A stretch of 64,000 bases of DNA from assembly GCF_001999245.1 (NCBI RefSeq), contig NZ_CP019630.1, forward strand, positions 5,857,001 to 5,921,000, written 5' to 3'. Both the position numbers and the translations under genes were made by a program. This document shows, piece by piece, positions 9,140 through 18,337 of this stretch; the stretch's first letter is position 1, and every line of letters starts with the position of its first letter. The notes under the pieces are model-generated. The model saw nothing but the letters and a program-made list of their open reading frames with translations, did no database searches and was not told where the DNA came from. This DNA is from Roseibium algicola. GTDB taxonomy: Bacteria; Pseudomonadota; Alphaproteobacteria; Rhizobiales; Stappiaceae.

Positions 9140-9901
9140 TTAGTCTTCCGAAATCTGAAGTTCGGCGATGAAGTCATATGCATCGCCGCGGTAAACGGAA
9201 CGGGTGAATTCGACGACATTTCCGGACGCGAGATAGGACACACGTTCTATTTTCAGCCCGGCAGACCCGGCCGGCACACCGAGAATGTCGGCATCGATAG
9301 GCTCAAGATTGCGGGCTGAAATGCGCTGGATAGCGCGGACAGGCTGCAAGCCGGCCGCGCGCAGGATGGCATAAAGAGACGTGGTGACCCGCTCCGGGTG
9401 AGGCAGGACGCTCTCGGAAAGGGAGGCACGCTCGATTGCCATCGGGGTGCCGTCTGCCTTGCGAAGCCTGTCGACGCGGGCAACGCGCTGGCCGGACGTG
9501 AGACCGAGCGTGAACATTTCTTCAGGCGAAGCTGGAAACAGTCCGCGGCGCAGCCACTCGCTGCTGGCGGAAAGACCACGGCGTGCCATATCCTCGGAAA
9601 AGGACGTCAGGCTGGAAAGGCGCTGTTCAACCTTGTGCACCTTGGGCGCAACGAAGGATCCGCTGCCGCGCTTCTGGACAACGACCTGATCCTCGACAAG
9701 ACCTGCAACTGCCTTGCGCACCGTCACACGGGACAGATCCGTAATGGAGGCAATCTCGCGTTCAGACGGAAGCGGCTCATTCTCCTTCAGCACGCCGTCG
9801 TCAATAGCCTGCTGAATGCGCCGCCGCAGCTGCAGGTATCGGGGACCGCTGGAATTCGCCAACCAGTCACCATTTTCCAGCAAGGAAATGAAGTCAGTCA
9901 T
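9140..9901 (-). CDS. GntR-family regulator with UTRA domain (NagR/DasR-like)
   Basis: 253 residues: an N-terminal winged helix (residues about 20-90, with PLPSEREIASITDLSRVTVRKAVAGLV) and a C-terminal UTRA effector domain. NagR/DasR/YvoA relatives sense GlcN-6-P or GlcNAc-6-P and repress amino-sugar genes. It heads the operon with the deaminase and nagA and is divergent from murQ. The intergenic region and the murQ-ROK gap share ATTGGT(AT) half-sites, probable targets of this protein. Specific effector is inferred from context. Confidence 0.92.
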   Translation of the reverse strand: MTDFISLLENGDWLANSSGPRYLQLRRRIQQAIDDGVLKENEPLPSEREIASITDLSRVTVRKAVAGLVEDQVVVQKRGSGSFVAPKVHKVEQRLSSLTSFSEDMARRGLSASSEWLRRGLFPASPEEMFTLGLTSGQRVARVDRLRKADGTPMAIERASLSESVLPHPERVTTSLYAILRAAGLQPVRAIQRISARNLEPIDADILGVPAGSAGLKIERVSYLASGNVVEFTRSVYRGDAYDFIAELQISED

Positions 9902-9927
9902 GAAAAGGGGCGCCTTAGGAGATGAAA

Positions 9928-9949
9928 ATAATACCTTTCAGATACCAAT
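9928..9949. promoter_or_regulatory. Candidate GntR (NagR-like) operator, gntR/murQ intergenic
   Basis: Two related half-sites, ATAATACC (9928-9935) and ATACCAAT (9942-9949), stand 27-48 bases upstream of the gntR start. Read on the other strand they are ATTGGTAT and GGTATTAT, which together make the 11-mer found at 11188-11198. ATTGGTAT-type half-sites recall known NagR/YvoA operators. Prediction only. Confidence 0.45.
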
Positions 9950-10106
9950 TTAAACTCTATCGAAACCGAAAATCAAGTGTTAAAACAATTTCCGAACCTG
10001 CATCACCACCGCTGGAGCACCCAACGGAAACGTTCCCGGAGCGTGATTGCCTTGAGAGACTTAATTCCGCGATACGAAACTTGGTGTGCCTCCGAGTTCC
10101 TGAACC

Positions 10107-10988
10107 ATGAATTTGCCGACGACCGAAGACCGCGATCCGATTTCCATTGGCCTGTCCAAAAAGTCTGATGAAGACGTCCTGTCGCTGCTGCTGCAACGGC
10201 AGAAAGATGCGCTGAATGCCACCGAAACGGCCATTCCGGAGATCGCAAAAGCCGCCGAAGCACTTCAGACAGTCACTGTTTCAGGTGGAAAAATCGGTTA
10301 TGCCGGTGCCGGCAGTGCCGGACTGACAGCCCTGGCGGATTGCCTGGAATTGCCGGGAACGTTCGGCTTTCCCGTTGAGCGCATGCGCATGCTCTATGCC
10401 GGGGGGGCTGCAAACCTGCTTCACCTTGCCGGCACATATGAGGACGACGAGGAAGCCGGCTTCGCTGACTTTCAAAAATCAGGCCTTGGAGAAGGAGATA
10501 TCCTGATTGCAGTTTCTGCAAGTGGATCAACTCCTTATACTCTTGGCACGTTCAGAGGTGCACAGTCGGCAGGCACAAAAACCGTTGCATTGGCAAACAA
10601 TCCTGACACTCCCCTCCTCCGTCAGGCGGATTTTCCTATCTTCCTGAAAACGCCTCCTGAAATCATCGCAGGCTCTACACGTCTCGGAGCGGCAAGCGCC
10701 CAAAAAGCCGCACTCAACATGATCTCTACATTGGTGGCACTGAGGCTTGGACACGCAGTTCGTGGTCACATGGTCAACCTAGTTGCGGACAATGAAAAAC
10801 TGCGCCAGCGCGCTTATCGCATCCTTCAGGATCTGACGGGCTGTACGGCAGAAACTGCAGCGGAAAAGCTCGAGCAGGCCCAAGGCAGAGTGAAGGTTGC
10901 GGTTCTCATGATTCGAGAAGGCCTCGACGCGGAAAGCGCCGAAATGTCGCTCAACGAACACAGCGGAAACTTGCGTCCTTTCCTTTGA
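10107..10988 (+). CDS. murQ: N-acetylmuramic acid 6-phosphate etherase
   Basis: SIS-fold lyase of 293 residues that removes D-lactate from MurNAc-6-P to give GlcNAc-6-P, linking cell-wall recycling to nagA. The phosphate-binding SASGSTPYTLG (about 137-147), the IAGSTRLGAASAQKAALNM stretch (about 178-196) and NEKLRQRAYRI (about 220-230) match MurQ. Glu81 in DCLELPGTFG and Glu112 in the YEDDEEAG segment sit where the catalytic acids are in E. coli MurQ. It lacks the canonical GTSGRLG wording (here GAGSAGLTA), so it belongs to a divergent branch. Divergent from gntR, 206 bases apart. Confidence 0.9.
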   Translation: MNLPTTEDRDPISIGLSKKSDEDVLSLLLQRQKDALNATETAIPEIAKAAEALQTVTVSGGKIGYAGAGSAGLTALADCLELPGTFGFPVERMRMLYAGGAANLLHLAGTYEDDEEAGFADFQKSGLGEGDILIAVSASGSTPYTLGTFRGAQSAGTKTVALANNPDTPLLRQADFPIFLKTPPEIIAGSTRLGAASAQKAALNMISTLVALRLGHAVRGHMVNLVADNEKLRQRAYRILQDLTGCTAETAAEKLEQAQGRVKVAVLMIREGLDAESAEMSLNEHSGNLRPFL

Positions 10989-11167
10989 CACGTGCCCGCG
11001 CTTCCAATAGCCACCGGGCACACTTTCGAACATAATCCCGTCCGCAAATAGCAAGCTGAGCCTTCTCACGGCACTATTGAGCTTGAGCGATGTAGCCGTT
11101 GTTTTTGACAGGTGTCAGCGGCCCAATTCCTTTAAAAAATGATGCCAATTTCTTTTTTTGGTTTACT

Positions 11168-11198
11168 ACCAATGCGATTGGTTGCATATTGGTATTAT
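11168..11198. promoter_or_regulatory. Candidate GntR (NagR-like) operator upstream of ROK kinase
   Basis: A perfect inverted repeat ACCAAT-gcg-ATTGGT (11168-11182) is followed by ATTGGTATTAT (11188-11198). The latter is the reverse complement of the ATAATACC/ATACCAAT half-sites in front of gntR. The cluster lies 45-75 bases upstream of the kinase start, a normal place for a repressor site of the 11243-18247 operon. Confidence 0.5.
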
Positions 11199-11242
11199 AA
11201 CTGGACGTTAACAAATATAACCCAGAGGCGTTTGAACAGGCG

Positions 11243-12154
11243 ATGACCACCTGTTTTGATATTGGCGGCTCCTTCATCCGACATGGAGAGCTCCAAGCGG
11301 ATGGAACCGTTGCGGAAAAAGGCCGGGTAGCGACACCCGGAACTGACTGGCAGGCGTTTGTAGACGCGATTGCCGACTGCTCCGGGTCGGATGGATCTCC
11401 TATCTCGATTTCGCTTGCAGGCGCCTTTGATACCCGCAGCGGCATCGCGGATGTGGCCAACATCCCTTGCCTGCATAAACGACCCGTGCGATCGGATCTG
11501 GAAACCGCCCTCAAACGTCCCGTCGCCATTACAAATGACGCCAATGCTTTTGCGCTTGCCGAAGCCGTCGACGGCACCGGACGGGGCAAGCCGGTCGTTT
11601 TCGGTATTATTCTCGGGTCTGGTGTCGGCGGCGGGCTCGTCGTCAATGGCACGCTTGTTACTGGTTATGGCGGCATCGCGGGTGAATGGGGTCACGGCCC
11701 CATCATGGACCCGACAGCTGGCGGGCAGTTGAAAGGTATTGAGCACTATCCCTGCGGCTGCGGCCAGACAGGATGCATCGACGCGATCTGCTCGGCCCGT
11801 GGCATGGAGAAGATCCACCGGTCACTGCATGGGCTGGATCTGGCAAGCAAGGATATTACTGCTGCCTGGCACGCCGGTGATGCAGCAGCCACACAAACGC
11901 TCGACGCCTTCACCACTCTGCTTTCGCGAGCGCTTTCCGCTTTCGTCAACACACTTGGTCCGGATGTCATACCGGTGAGTGGTGGCCTTTCGAACGATCT
12001 TGTTCTTCTCGACGTGATCGATCGAAAGACACGTGACCTTGTTCTTGCCGACTATAGCGAGCCACTCGTCATCAAGGGCGAATTTGCCGCCAATGGCGGC
12101 CTGCATGGTGCCGGCATCGTGGCCCGTACGCTCATCAAGGAGGCGGCCCGGTGA
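11243..12154 (+). CDS. ROK-family sugar kinase, probable N-acetylglucosamine kinase
   Basis: 303-residue ROK kinase. The ATP phosphate loop CFDIGGSFIRHGEL is at residues 4-17, the catalytic Asp region ITNDANAFALAEA near 93-105, the EWGHGPI segment near 150, and the ROK zinc-binding signature CGCGQTGCIDAICS near 170-183. The glutamate before GHGP and the operon with murQ and nagA suggest that it phosphorylates GlcNAc and perhaps MurNAc or ManNAc released in the cytoplasm. First gene of a seven-gene plus-strand operon; its stop overlaps the GTG start of cutC. Confidence 0.88.
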   Translation: MTTCFDIGGSFIRHGELQADGTVAEKGRVATPGTDWQAFVDAIADCSGSDGSPISISLAGAFDTRSGIADVANIPCLHKRPVRSDLETALKRPVAITNDANAFALAEAVDGTGRGKPVVFGIILGSGVGGGLVVNGTLVTGYGGIAGEWGHGPIMDPTAGGQLKGIEHYPCGCGQTGCIDAICSARGMEKIHRSLHGLDLASKDITAAWHAGDAAATQTLDAFTTLLSRALSAFVNTLGPDVIPVSGGLSNDLVLLDVIDRKTRDLVLADYSEPLVIKGEFAANGGLHGAGIVARTLIKEAAR

Positions 12155-12897
12155 CCAGGATCCCCCTCGAGGTATGTGTAGACACCCTCGAAGGCGCCTG
12201 GACGGCAGCCGAAAACGGCGCTGACCGAATTGAATTATGCGCAGCTCTGTCCGAAGGCGGCCTGACCCCTTCCCAGGGGTTCATGGTGGCCGCGGCCAGA
12301 CTACCGGTTCCCGTCTACGCGATGATCCGCCCCCGATCCGGTAATTTTGAGTACTCGGACCTGGAAAAGGCCTTGATGCTGCGCGACATCCACGCGGCTG
12401 AAAAAGCAGGTCTTGCGGGAATCGTGATCGGGGCAGTCGACAGCCAGCACAATCTCGATCGAGACTTTCTGGCGGCATCCATTAAAGGCACCAGACTGCC
12501 GGCAACTTTGCACCGGGCCATCGACACCGCACGCGACTACGAAAAAGCGATTGAAGACGCGATCACGCTCGGTTTCGAACGCGTGCTGACCTCTGGACAG
12601 GCCAGCAAAGCAGAACATGGCCTTTCACTGCTTCAGCAGGCGGTCAATGTCGCTGCAGGGCGGATTTCCATTATGGCAGGATCGGGTGTCACCGCCGCCA
12701 ATGCTTCCCAAATTCTCAAACGATCCGGCGTGCAGGAACTGCATGCGTCCTGTTCTTCCGTGAAGCCCTTGCTGGATCCGCAGGACCTGGAAACGCGCCT
12801 CGGCTTCGTTTCCGAGGCAGGCATCAAGGACACCGATGGAAACGTCGTCCAGGCACTTCGCCGTGCCATGGACCAATTTACGGAGGCCGCAGCATGA
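12151..12897 (+). CDS. cutC: CutC family protein
   Basis: 248-residue TIM-barrel protein of the CutC family (historically 'copper homeostasis', with little direct proof of copper binding). Diagnostic stretches: ICVDTLEGAWTAAENGADRIELC-like N-terminus (residues 4-28), MIRPRSGNFEYSD (about 58-70), LHRAIDTARD (about 117-126) and IMAGSGVTAAN (about 172-182). The start is GTG 12151, overlapping the ROK stop; the stop overlaps the next ATG. Being fully embedded and translation-coupled in an amino-sugar operon suggests a sugar-related enzymatic role here rather than copper handling. That is inference. Confidence 0.88.
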   Translation: MTRIPLEVCVDTLEGAWTAAENGADRIELCAALSEGGLTPSQGFMVAAARLPVPVYAMIRPRSGNFEYSDLEKALMLRDIHAAEKAGLAGIVIGAVDSQHNLDRDFLAASIKGTRLPATLHRAIDTARDYEKAIEDAITLGFERVLTSGQASKAEHGLSLLQQAVNVAAGRISIMAGSGVTAANASQILKRSGVQELHASCSSVKPLLDPQDLETRLGFVSEAGIKDTDGNVVQALRRAMDQFTEAAA

Positions 12898-14063
12898 AGA
12901 CCGGCTATGTCGGACTGGGCGCGAGAATTGCCAATGTCAGCAACTGCCTGCAGGAGGTTTCAGGAGATCTTGATCCCTGCGCTTACGTCGACCCGACACC
13001 CGCCGGCCTCAAGCATGTCGAAGGCAAGTGCGGCCACAGTCTAACCGCCTACACTGATCTCGACAGGATGATCCGGCAGGAGAAACTAGACCTCCTGATG
13101 ATCGGGTCTCCCAATTTCATGCACCTCGATCATCTGCGAACCGCGCTCAAATCCGATGTTCGCTACATCTTCTGTGAAAAGCCGGTTGTCGTCAGCGAAG
13201 AGGAAACCTTCGAACTCCTGTCCCTGATGAAGGAACATGGCGGATCGAAACGTGTCCTTGTCGGACTGGTGCTGCGATATTCGCCGCTCTACACCGAACT
13301 TCAGAAAAGTCTCAAGTCCGGCCAGATCGGCAAAGTGGTCTCGATAGAGGCGTCCGAGCACATCGGTCCGTACCACGGGTCATTCTTCATGCGCGACTGG
13401 CGCCGCTATGACCGGAATTCCGGCGGCTTCATGCTGGAGAAGTGCTGCCACGATCTGGATCTCTACCAGGGTATCACAGGTTGTCGGCCACGTTTCGTTT
13501 CCAGCTTCGGCGGACGGAAGAGCTTTGTTCCGGAGAACCGGCCGGATCAGGACCATACCTTTCCGACACCGAAAATCGAAGGCAGGGTCGATCCGTTCAC
13601 ACCACGCTGGGGTGGGGGTAACGCCGACTTCGACAGTGATGGCGACATCATCGACTACCAGACAGCGCTGATCGAATACGAGGACGGCGCGAACCTCTGC
13701 TTTCACACCAACATGTATGTACCAGACGAATTCCGGCGCTTTGCCGTCATGGGGACCAAGGGCATGGCGGAAGGAGACTTCATTCGGAATTACTACCGGG
13801 TGCATGACGCCCTGACATCCGCCTGCCTGATGGACAAGCCGCAGGTCGTTGATGCCAGCCGGCACGGCCACTATGGCGCCGATGAAGCCATGGCGCGTGA
13901 CCTCGACCATTACTTCCGCAACGGCGGACATCTGCCGGTCAGCGTTCTGGATGCACTTGAGGCCGGTCTGACGGCGATCAAGCTGGACGAAGCGCGCCGG
14001 ACGCGCAGCGTCATCGACCTTGCCGAAACCTGGCAGCAATTCGACAGCTACGGCGTGGCATAG
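12894..14063 (+). CDS. Gfo/Idh/MocA family NAD(P)-dependent sugar oxidoreductase
   Basis: 389 residues with an N-terminal Rossmann fold (YVGLGARIANV, residues 4-14), the EKP motif typical of the family in FCEKPVVVSEEE (about 93-104) and a C-terminal alpha/beta domain. HDLDLYQGITG (about 186-196) contains the expected active-site His-Asp. Members oxidise or epimerise sugars, inositols or glycosides using NAD(P). Coupled to cutC by ATGA and followed eight bases later by the ABC permease, so it probably acts on the imported sugar. Exact substrate unknown. Confidence 0.9.
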   Translation: MKTGYVGLGARIANVSNCLQEVSGDLDPCAYVDPTPAGLKHVEGKCGHSLTAYTDLDRMIRQEKLDLLMIGSPNFMHLDHLRTALKSDVRYIFCEKPVVVSEEETFELLSLMKEHGGSKRVLVGLVLRYSPLYTELQKSLKSGQIGKVVSIEASEHIGPYHGSFFMRDWRRYDRNSGGFMLEKCCHDLDLYQGITGCRPRFVSSFGGRKSFVPENRPDQDHTFPTPKIEGRVDPFTPRWGGGNADFDSDGDIIDYQTALIEYEDGANLCFHTNMYVPDEFRRFAVMGTKGMAEGDFIRNYYRVHDALTSACLMDKPQVVDASRHGHYGADEAMARDLDHYFRNGGHLPVSVLDALEAGLTAIKLDEARRTRSVIDLAETWQQFDSYGVA

Positions 14064-14071
14064 GGGGCATC

Positions 14072-14968
14072 ATGGCGCACTCGCCAAAGAAGACCGACTA
14101 TTTTCCTTATCTGCTTCTGGTGCCGGCGTCCCTCGTCATGCTGGCTATCGTCGCCTATCCGCTTTTTGAAACATTCCGGCTTTCCTTCACCAACACGAGC
14201 ATGAGCCCGAACTACGAATACGTAGGGCTGGAAAACTACGAGAAGCTCATGTCGCGCCGCTTTCCGGAAGTGATTGCGCGCACCTTCTACTGGATGGCTC
14301 TCTCTGTAGCGCTGAAAATGCTGATCGGAACCCTGGGAGCCGTGCTTCTCAACGCGATGGTGCCGGGTCGCACCCTGTTTCGCGTGCTGGTCATGCCGCC
14401 GTGGGTGATCCCGATTGCCATTGGCGTCTTCATCTGGGGATGGATGTACAACGGTCAGTTCGGAATGATTTCCGGAATGGCCCAACGGCTCGGCATTCTG
14501 AGCGGGCCGTTCGAATTCCTCGCCTACAAGAACTCCGCCTTCATGTCGACCATCGTGACGGACGTGTGGATCGGTGTTCCAATGGTGACGCTTTATCTGC
14601 TGGCTGCCATGCAGTCCATTTCGAAGGACCTTTATGAAGCGGCCTGGGTGGACGGGGCCTCTCGGCTCTACAGGTTCCGCCGCATTACCTTGCCACTGAT
14701 CATTCCCTCGATCGCGACGATGGCGCTTCTGTCGGCCATCGCGACCTTCAACTCCTTCGACATCATCTGGATCCTGACAGAAGGCGGTCCGCGCGGCGCA
14801 ACCACCACGATGATCATCGACACCTACAAGACCGCGATCAGCCGCTTCAAATACGGCGAAGGCGCCGCCAGAACGGTGATGATCGTGGTGTTCTTGGGCT
14901 CGTTCATGCTGGTCTATTTCATGCTGCTGTCGCGCCTTGCCAAAAGGAGCCCGCACAATGCTGCATAA
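14072..14968 (+). CDS. Sugar ABC transporter permease (MalF/UgpA type)
   Basis: 298-residue inner-membrane protein with about six transmembrane helices, the first at residues 12-32 (YLLLVPASLVMLAIVAYPLF). The EAA loop that contacts the ATPase is EAAWVDGASRLYRFRRITLPLI (about 188-209, quoted in part by EAAWVDGAS). Carbohydrate uptake transporter-1 family. First permease of the importer that also includes the next permease, the binding protein and the ATPase; its last codons overlap the next gene by 11 bases. Confidence 0.93.
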   Translation: MAHSPKKTDYFPYLLLVPASLVMLAIVAYPLFETFRLSFTNTSMSPNYEYVGLENYEKLMSRRFPEVIARTFYWMALSVALKMLIGTLGAVLLNAMVPGRTLFRVLVMPPWVIPIAIGVFIWGWMYNGQFGMISGMAQRLGILSGPFEFLAYKNSAFMSTIVTDVWIGVPMVTLYLLAAMQSISKDLYEAAWVDGASRLYRFRRITLPLIIPSIATMALLSAIATFNSFDIIWILTEGGPRGATTTMIIDTYKTAISRFKYGEGAARTVMIVVFLGSFMLVYFMLLSRLAKRSPHNAA

Positions 14969-15800
14969 GTATCGCTGGTACGAATATGTGCTGATCTATC
15001 TCGGTCTCGCGGTGTTCCTGACCTTCGTCCTGGCTCCCTTCGTCGAAGCCTTCGTGGTGTCGCTGAGGCCGCTCAGCAGCCTGTTCTCGATCCCCTACAA
15101 GTTCATCACCGACAAGATGAGCTTCGATGCCTACATCACCATGTGGCAGAACGTGCCGCTGTTGTGGGTCTACATGCTCAACTCGTTCTTCATCGCCACG
15201 GTGGTGACGGTCCTCGGCCTGTTCTGCATCATCCCGGCTGCCTATGCCTTCGCCCGGTTCGAGTTTCCAGCGCGAAACTCGCTGCTCGGCATCTTCATAG
15301 CGGTGAACATGTTCTCCGGTGCGGTGCTGATCATTCCGCTGTTCAAGCTGATGCAGCAATACGGGCTGCTGAACACCTACTTCGCGATGATTGCGCCAGG
15401 AACGGCCTTCGTCATTCCGACAGGTATCTGGCTTCTGCGCTCCTATCTGATCCGGATCCCCAAGGAGCTTGAGGAAGCAGCCTGGGTGGATGGCGCCGGC
15501 AAGATCTACACGCTCTGGCGCGTGATCATTCCCGTGGCGTTGCCGGGCATCGTGGTAGTCACGATCACCGCTTTCATCACCGCTTATGCGCAGCAATTCA
15601 TCTATGCGCTGACCTTCAACTCCGTGAACGAACTGAACCCGCTTCCTGTGGGGCTGTTCCAGTTCTTCGGACGCCAGACCGTGGTCTGGAACGAACTCAT
15701 GGCCGCCAGCCTCGTGGGCATCCTCCCTGTGCTGTTCGTCTATGTGTTCCTGCAACGTTTCATCGTCGCCGGTCTCACGGCAGGCGCCGTCAAAGAATAA
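14958..15800 (+). CDS. Sugar ABC transporter permease (MalG/UgpE type)
   Basis: 280 residues, about six transmembrane helices, partner of the preceding permease. The EAA motif is EEAAWVDGAGKIYTLWR (about residues 168-184). ATG 14958 is preferred over an upstream TTG at 14937 because AAAAGGAGC precedes it at good spacing. Overlaps the previous gene by 11 bases, which suggests coupled translation and 1:1 assembly. Confidence 0.93.
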   Translation: MLHKYRWYEYVLIYLGLAVFLTFVLAPFVEAFVVSLRPLSSLFSIPYKFITDKMSFDAYITMWQNVPLLWVYMLNSFFIATVVTVLGLFCIIPAAYAFARFEFPARNSLLGIFIAVNMFSGAVLIIPLFKLMQQYGLLNTYFAMIAPGTAFVIPTGIWLLRSYLIRIPKELEEAAWVDGAGKIYTLWRVIIPVALPGIVVVTITAFITAYAQQFIYALTFNSVNELNPLPVGLFQFFGRQTVVWNELMAASLVGILPVLFVYVFLQRFIVAGLTAGAVKE

Positions 15801-15835
15801 CAAAAAGAAGAAACCAACCAGAAAAGGGAAAACAG

Positions 15836-17047
15836 ATGACACTTAAATCAGTGCTATTGGGAGGGGTCTTCGCGCTCTCTCTCGTCGGAGCCTCCCAGGC
15901 CGAAGACAAGGTCATTCACATGATCAACTGCGGCGACAACACCGGCGCCGGAATTCCATTGCAGGATGAGTTGATCAAGGGTTGGGAAGGCGAAAATCCT
16001 GGTTACAAGGTCCAGCTTGAGTTCGTTCCCTGGGGCCAGTGCCAGGAAAAATCCACGACGCTCGCGTCCGCCGGGAACCCGCCGGCTGTTGCCTACATGG
16101 GCTCGCGCACGCTGAAGCAGCTCGCGGCCAATGACCTGATCATTCCGGTCAACATGACAGAAGAAGAAAAGGCCACCTACGCGGCCCCGATCCTGGCAAC
16201 GATCACTGCGAACGGTCAGCAGTGGGGTCTGCCGCGCGCCTTCTCCACCAAGGCACTCTACTGGAACAAGGATCTCTACGAGGCTGCAGGCCTGGATCCG
16301 GATACGCCGCCGAAGACCTGGGACGAAATGTACGATTTCGCCAAGGCTATCAAGGACAAGACCGACTCTGACGGTTTCGGTCTCGCGGCCGCGTCCTTCG
16401 ACAACACCATGCACCAGTTCATGAACTACGTTTATACGAACGGTGGTCAGGTCATCAACGAAGACGGCGAAATCGTCTTCAATTCCCCGAACAACGTTGA
16501 AGCCCTCGCCTTCTACGGCAAGATGGCCGAAGTCTCGCAGCCGGGCCCGATCGCCTATGACCGCGCGAAGCTGCGTCCGCTGTTCTCCGAAGGTAAAATC
16601 GGCATGTTCATCTCCGGTCCGTGGGAGCGCACCCGCGTGACCGACGTGAACTGGGGTGTCGCACCGATCCCGGTCGGTCCGTCCGGCACTCCGGGCACTT
16701 TGCTGATCACAGACTCCCTGGCCGTTTTCAAGGGGTCCGGCGTTGAAGAGCAGGCGCTTTCGCTCGCAAAGCTTCTGACCAACCCGGAGAACCAGATGGC
16801 CTTCGAATTGGCTGAAGGGTTCACGCCGCTGCGCGATCTGCCGGAAGTGCGTGCGCTGGTTGAGAAGGACCCGACCTGGTCTGCTTTCCTCGATGCGATC
16901 CCGACCGGTGGTCCGGAGCCGTTCGTCACCGATTACGTCGGCCTTCAGGATTCGATCAACGAAGCCGTTCAGGGTGTTGTCCTTGGTGAAGTCGATCCGG
17001 CTGAAGCCGTCGAAATCGCCGCGGAACAGCTTGAGGACTTCAAGTAA
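15836..17047 (+). CDS. Sugar ABC transporter substrate-binding protein
   Basis: 403-residue periplasmic binding protein of extracellular family 1. Signal peptide at residues 1-22 (hydrophobic VLLGGVFALSLVGA, cleavage near SQA-ED). The mature part has the usual two-lobe features such as YMGSRTLKQLAANDLI and GKIGMFISGPWERT. A clear AAGGGAAA ribosome site precedes ATG 15836. In the amino-sugar operon its ligand is likely GlcNAc, chitobiose or a MurNAc-containing sugar; sequence alone cannot say which. A stable stem-loop follows the stop. Confidence 0.93.
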   Translation: MTLKSVLLGGVFALSLVGASQAEDKVIHMINCGDNTGAGIPLQDELIKGWEGENPGYKVQLEFVPWGQCQEKSTTLASAGNPPAVAYMGSRTLKQLAANDLIIPVNMTEEEKATYAAPILATITANGQQWGLPRAFSTKALYWNKDLYEAAGLDPDTPPKTWDEMYDFAKAIKDKTDSDGFGLAAASFDNTMHQFMNYVYTNGGQVINEDGEIVFNSPNNVEALAFYGKMAEVSQPGPIAYDRAKLRPLFSEGKIGMFISGPWERTRVTDVNWGVAPIPVGPSGTPGTLLITDSLAVFKGSGVEEQALSLAKLLTNPENQMAFELAEGFTPLRDLPEVRALVEKDPTWSAFLDAIPTGGPEPFVTDYVGLQDSINEAVQGVVLGEVDPAEAVEIAAEQLEDFK

Positions 17048-17062
17048 CACCTTGAGCACTGT

Positions 17063-17094
17063 CCGGGCCCCCTCTCCCACTTTCGGGGGCCCGG
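17063..17094 (+). terminator. GC-rich stem-loop after binding-protein gene
   Basis: CCGGGCCCCC (17063-17072) pairs perfectly with GGGGGCCCGG (17085-17094) across a 12-base loop, between the binding-protein stop and the ATPase start. There is no U-tract, so it is more likely an mRNA-stabilising or partial attenuation element than a full terminator. Such elements commonly raise expression of binding proteins over transporter ATPases. Confidence 0.6.
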
Positions 17095-17119
17095 TCACCT
17101 CTTCAAAAAAGGAATGACC

Positions 17120-18247
17120 ATGGGCGAGTTGCAGCTGCGCGACGTACGCAAAAGCTATGGCCATATGGAAGTCATCAAGGGTGTCAATCTTGATGTGGAC
17201 CATGGCGAATTCATTGTTTTTGTCGGTCCGTCCGGATGCGGAAAATCGACCTTGCTGCGCATGATTGCAGGGTTGGAGGAAATCACGGGCGGCGATATCA
17301 CGATCGAGAACAAGGTCGTCAACGATCTGCCGCCGGTCAAACGCGGCATCGCCATGGTATTTCAGTCGTATGCGCTCTATCCGCATATGTCTGTCTACGA
17401 GAACATCGCCTTCCCCTTGCGCGTCGAACGCCTTTCCAAGGACAAGGTGGAGGAGAAGGTTCTAGCCGCTGCCGGCATTCTTCAACTGAAGGAAAGACTG
17501 CAGCACAAACCGGGCGAGCTCTCCGGCGGGCAACGCCAGCGCGTCGCCATCGGCAGGGCCATCGTGCGCGAGCCTTCCGTTTTCCTGTTCGACGAACCCC
17601 TGTCCAATCTGGATGCGGCACTACGAGCGGAAATGCGTGTTGAACTTGCCAAGCTGCACACGGAACTTGACGCGACCATGATCTACGTCACCCACGACCA
17701 GGTTGAAGCCATGACCATGGCGGACCGGATCGTGGTGCTGGATCACGGTATCATCTCCCAGGTCGGTTCGCCGCTGGAGCTTTATCACAAACCGCAGAAC
17801 ACCTTCGTTGCCGGCTTTATCGGCAACCCCAAAATGAACTTCATCGAGGTGTCCGGAAAAAGTTCCGGTCCTGAAGGCGTTGTCGTCACCTTGCCATCAG
17901 GCAAGGACCTGACAGTCAAGGTAGATGCCGCGGAAGAAGTTGCAGGAAAGAGCCTTACCCTTGGCATTCGCCCGGAACATCTGACACTAGGCGCTGCCGA
18001 TGCCTCCATAGAGATTGTTCCGACCGTCGTTGAACATCTCGGCATTCACACCGTCACCTACAGCACGGTTGCCGGTGCCAAGTCCACTTTTTGCAGCGTC
18101 TTGCCCGGATCCGCCCCGGCGAAAGTTGGTGTGCCGGTTTCCATGGGACTGAAGGGTGTGGATTGCCACCTGTTCGACGGTAACGGAAACGCTTTTGACC
18201 GCCAGCTTTCGCTTGAAGAACTGGATGCTGCGGACATGCATATCTGA
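17120..18247 (+). CDS. Sugar ABC transporter ATP-binding protein (UgpC/MalK type)
   Basis: 375 residues: Walker [10 protein letters not shown] (about 36-44), Q-loop [11 protein letters not shown] (about 80-90), signature [14 protein letters not shown] (about 133-146), Walker [14 protein letters not shown] (about 154-166), H-loop YVTHDQ (about 190), then the C-terminal TOBE/MalK regulatory domain from about 240. Two ATGs, 17114 and 17120, are close together; AAAAAAGGA at 17105-17113 spaces correctly only to 17120. Last gene of the operon, followed by a bidirectional terminator. Confidence 0.94.
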   Translation: MGELQLRDVRKSYGHMEVIKGVNLDVDHGEFIVFVGPSGCGKSTLLRMIAGLEEITGGDITIENKVVNDLPPVKRGIAMVFQSYALYPHMSVYENIAFPLRVERLSKDKVEEKVLAAAGILQLKERLQHKPGELSGGQRQRVAIGRAIVREPSVFLFDEPLSNLDAALRAEMRVELAKLHTELDATMIYVTHDQVEAMTMADRIVVLDHGIISQVGSPLELYHKPQNTFVAGFIGNPKMNFIEVSGKSSGPEGVVVTLPSGKDLTVKVDAAEEVAGKSLTLGIRPEHLTLGAADASIEIVPTVVEHLGIHTVTYSTVAGAKSTFCSVLPGSAPAKVGVPVSMGLKGVDCHLFDGNGNAFDRQLSLEELDAADMHI

Positions 18248-18272
18248 CACTTGGCATCAAATGCCCCAAATG

Positions 18273-18300
18273 AAAACGGCCGCCCGAAAGGCGGCCGTTT
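18273..18300. terminator. Bidirectional intrinsic terminator
   Basis: AAACGGCCGCC (18274-18284) pairs with GGCGGCCGTTT (18290-18300) around a five-base loop. A-rich sequence on one side and T-rich on the other serve both convergent genes, the ABC ATPase and the D-threonine-aldolase-like gene. Confidence 0.85.
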
Positions 18301-18337
18301 GAAATTTCGGGAAACGGCGGGCAAGCCGTCTGGAGGA

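Noticed and set aside
14048..17386. Three long minus-strand frames (302, 307 and 510 residues)
   Set aside because: They mirror the ABC transporter genes on the plus strand. High GC at third positions keeps the antisense frame open.
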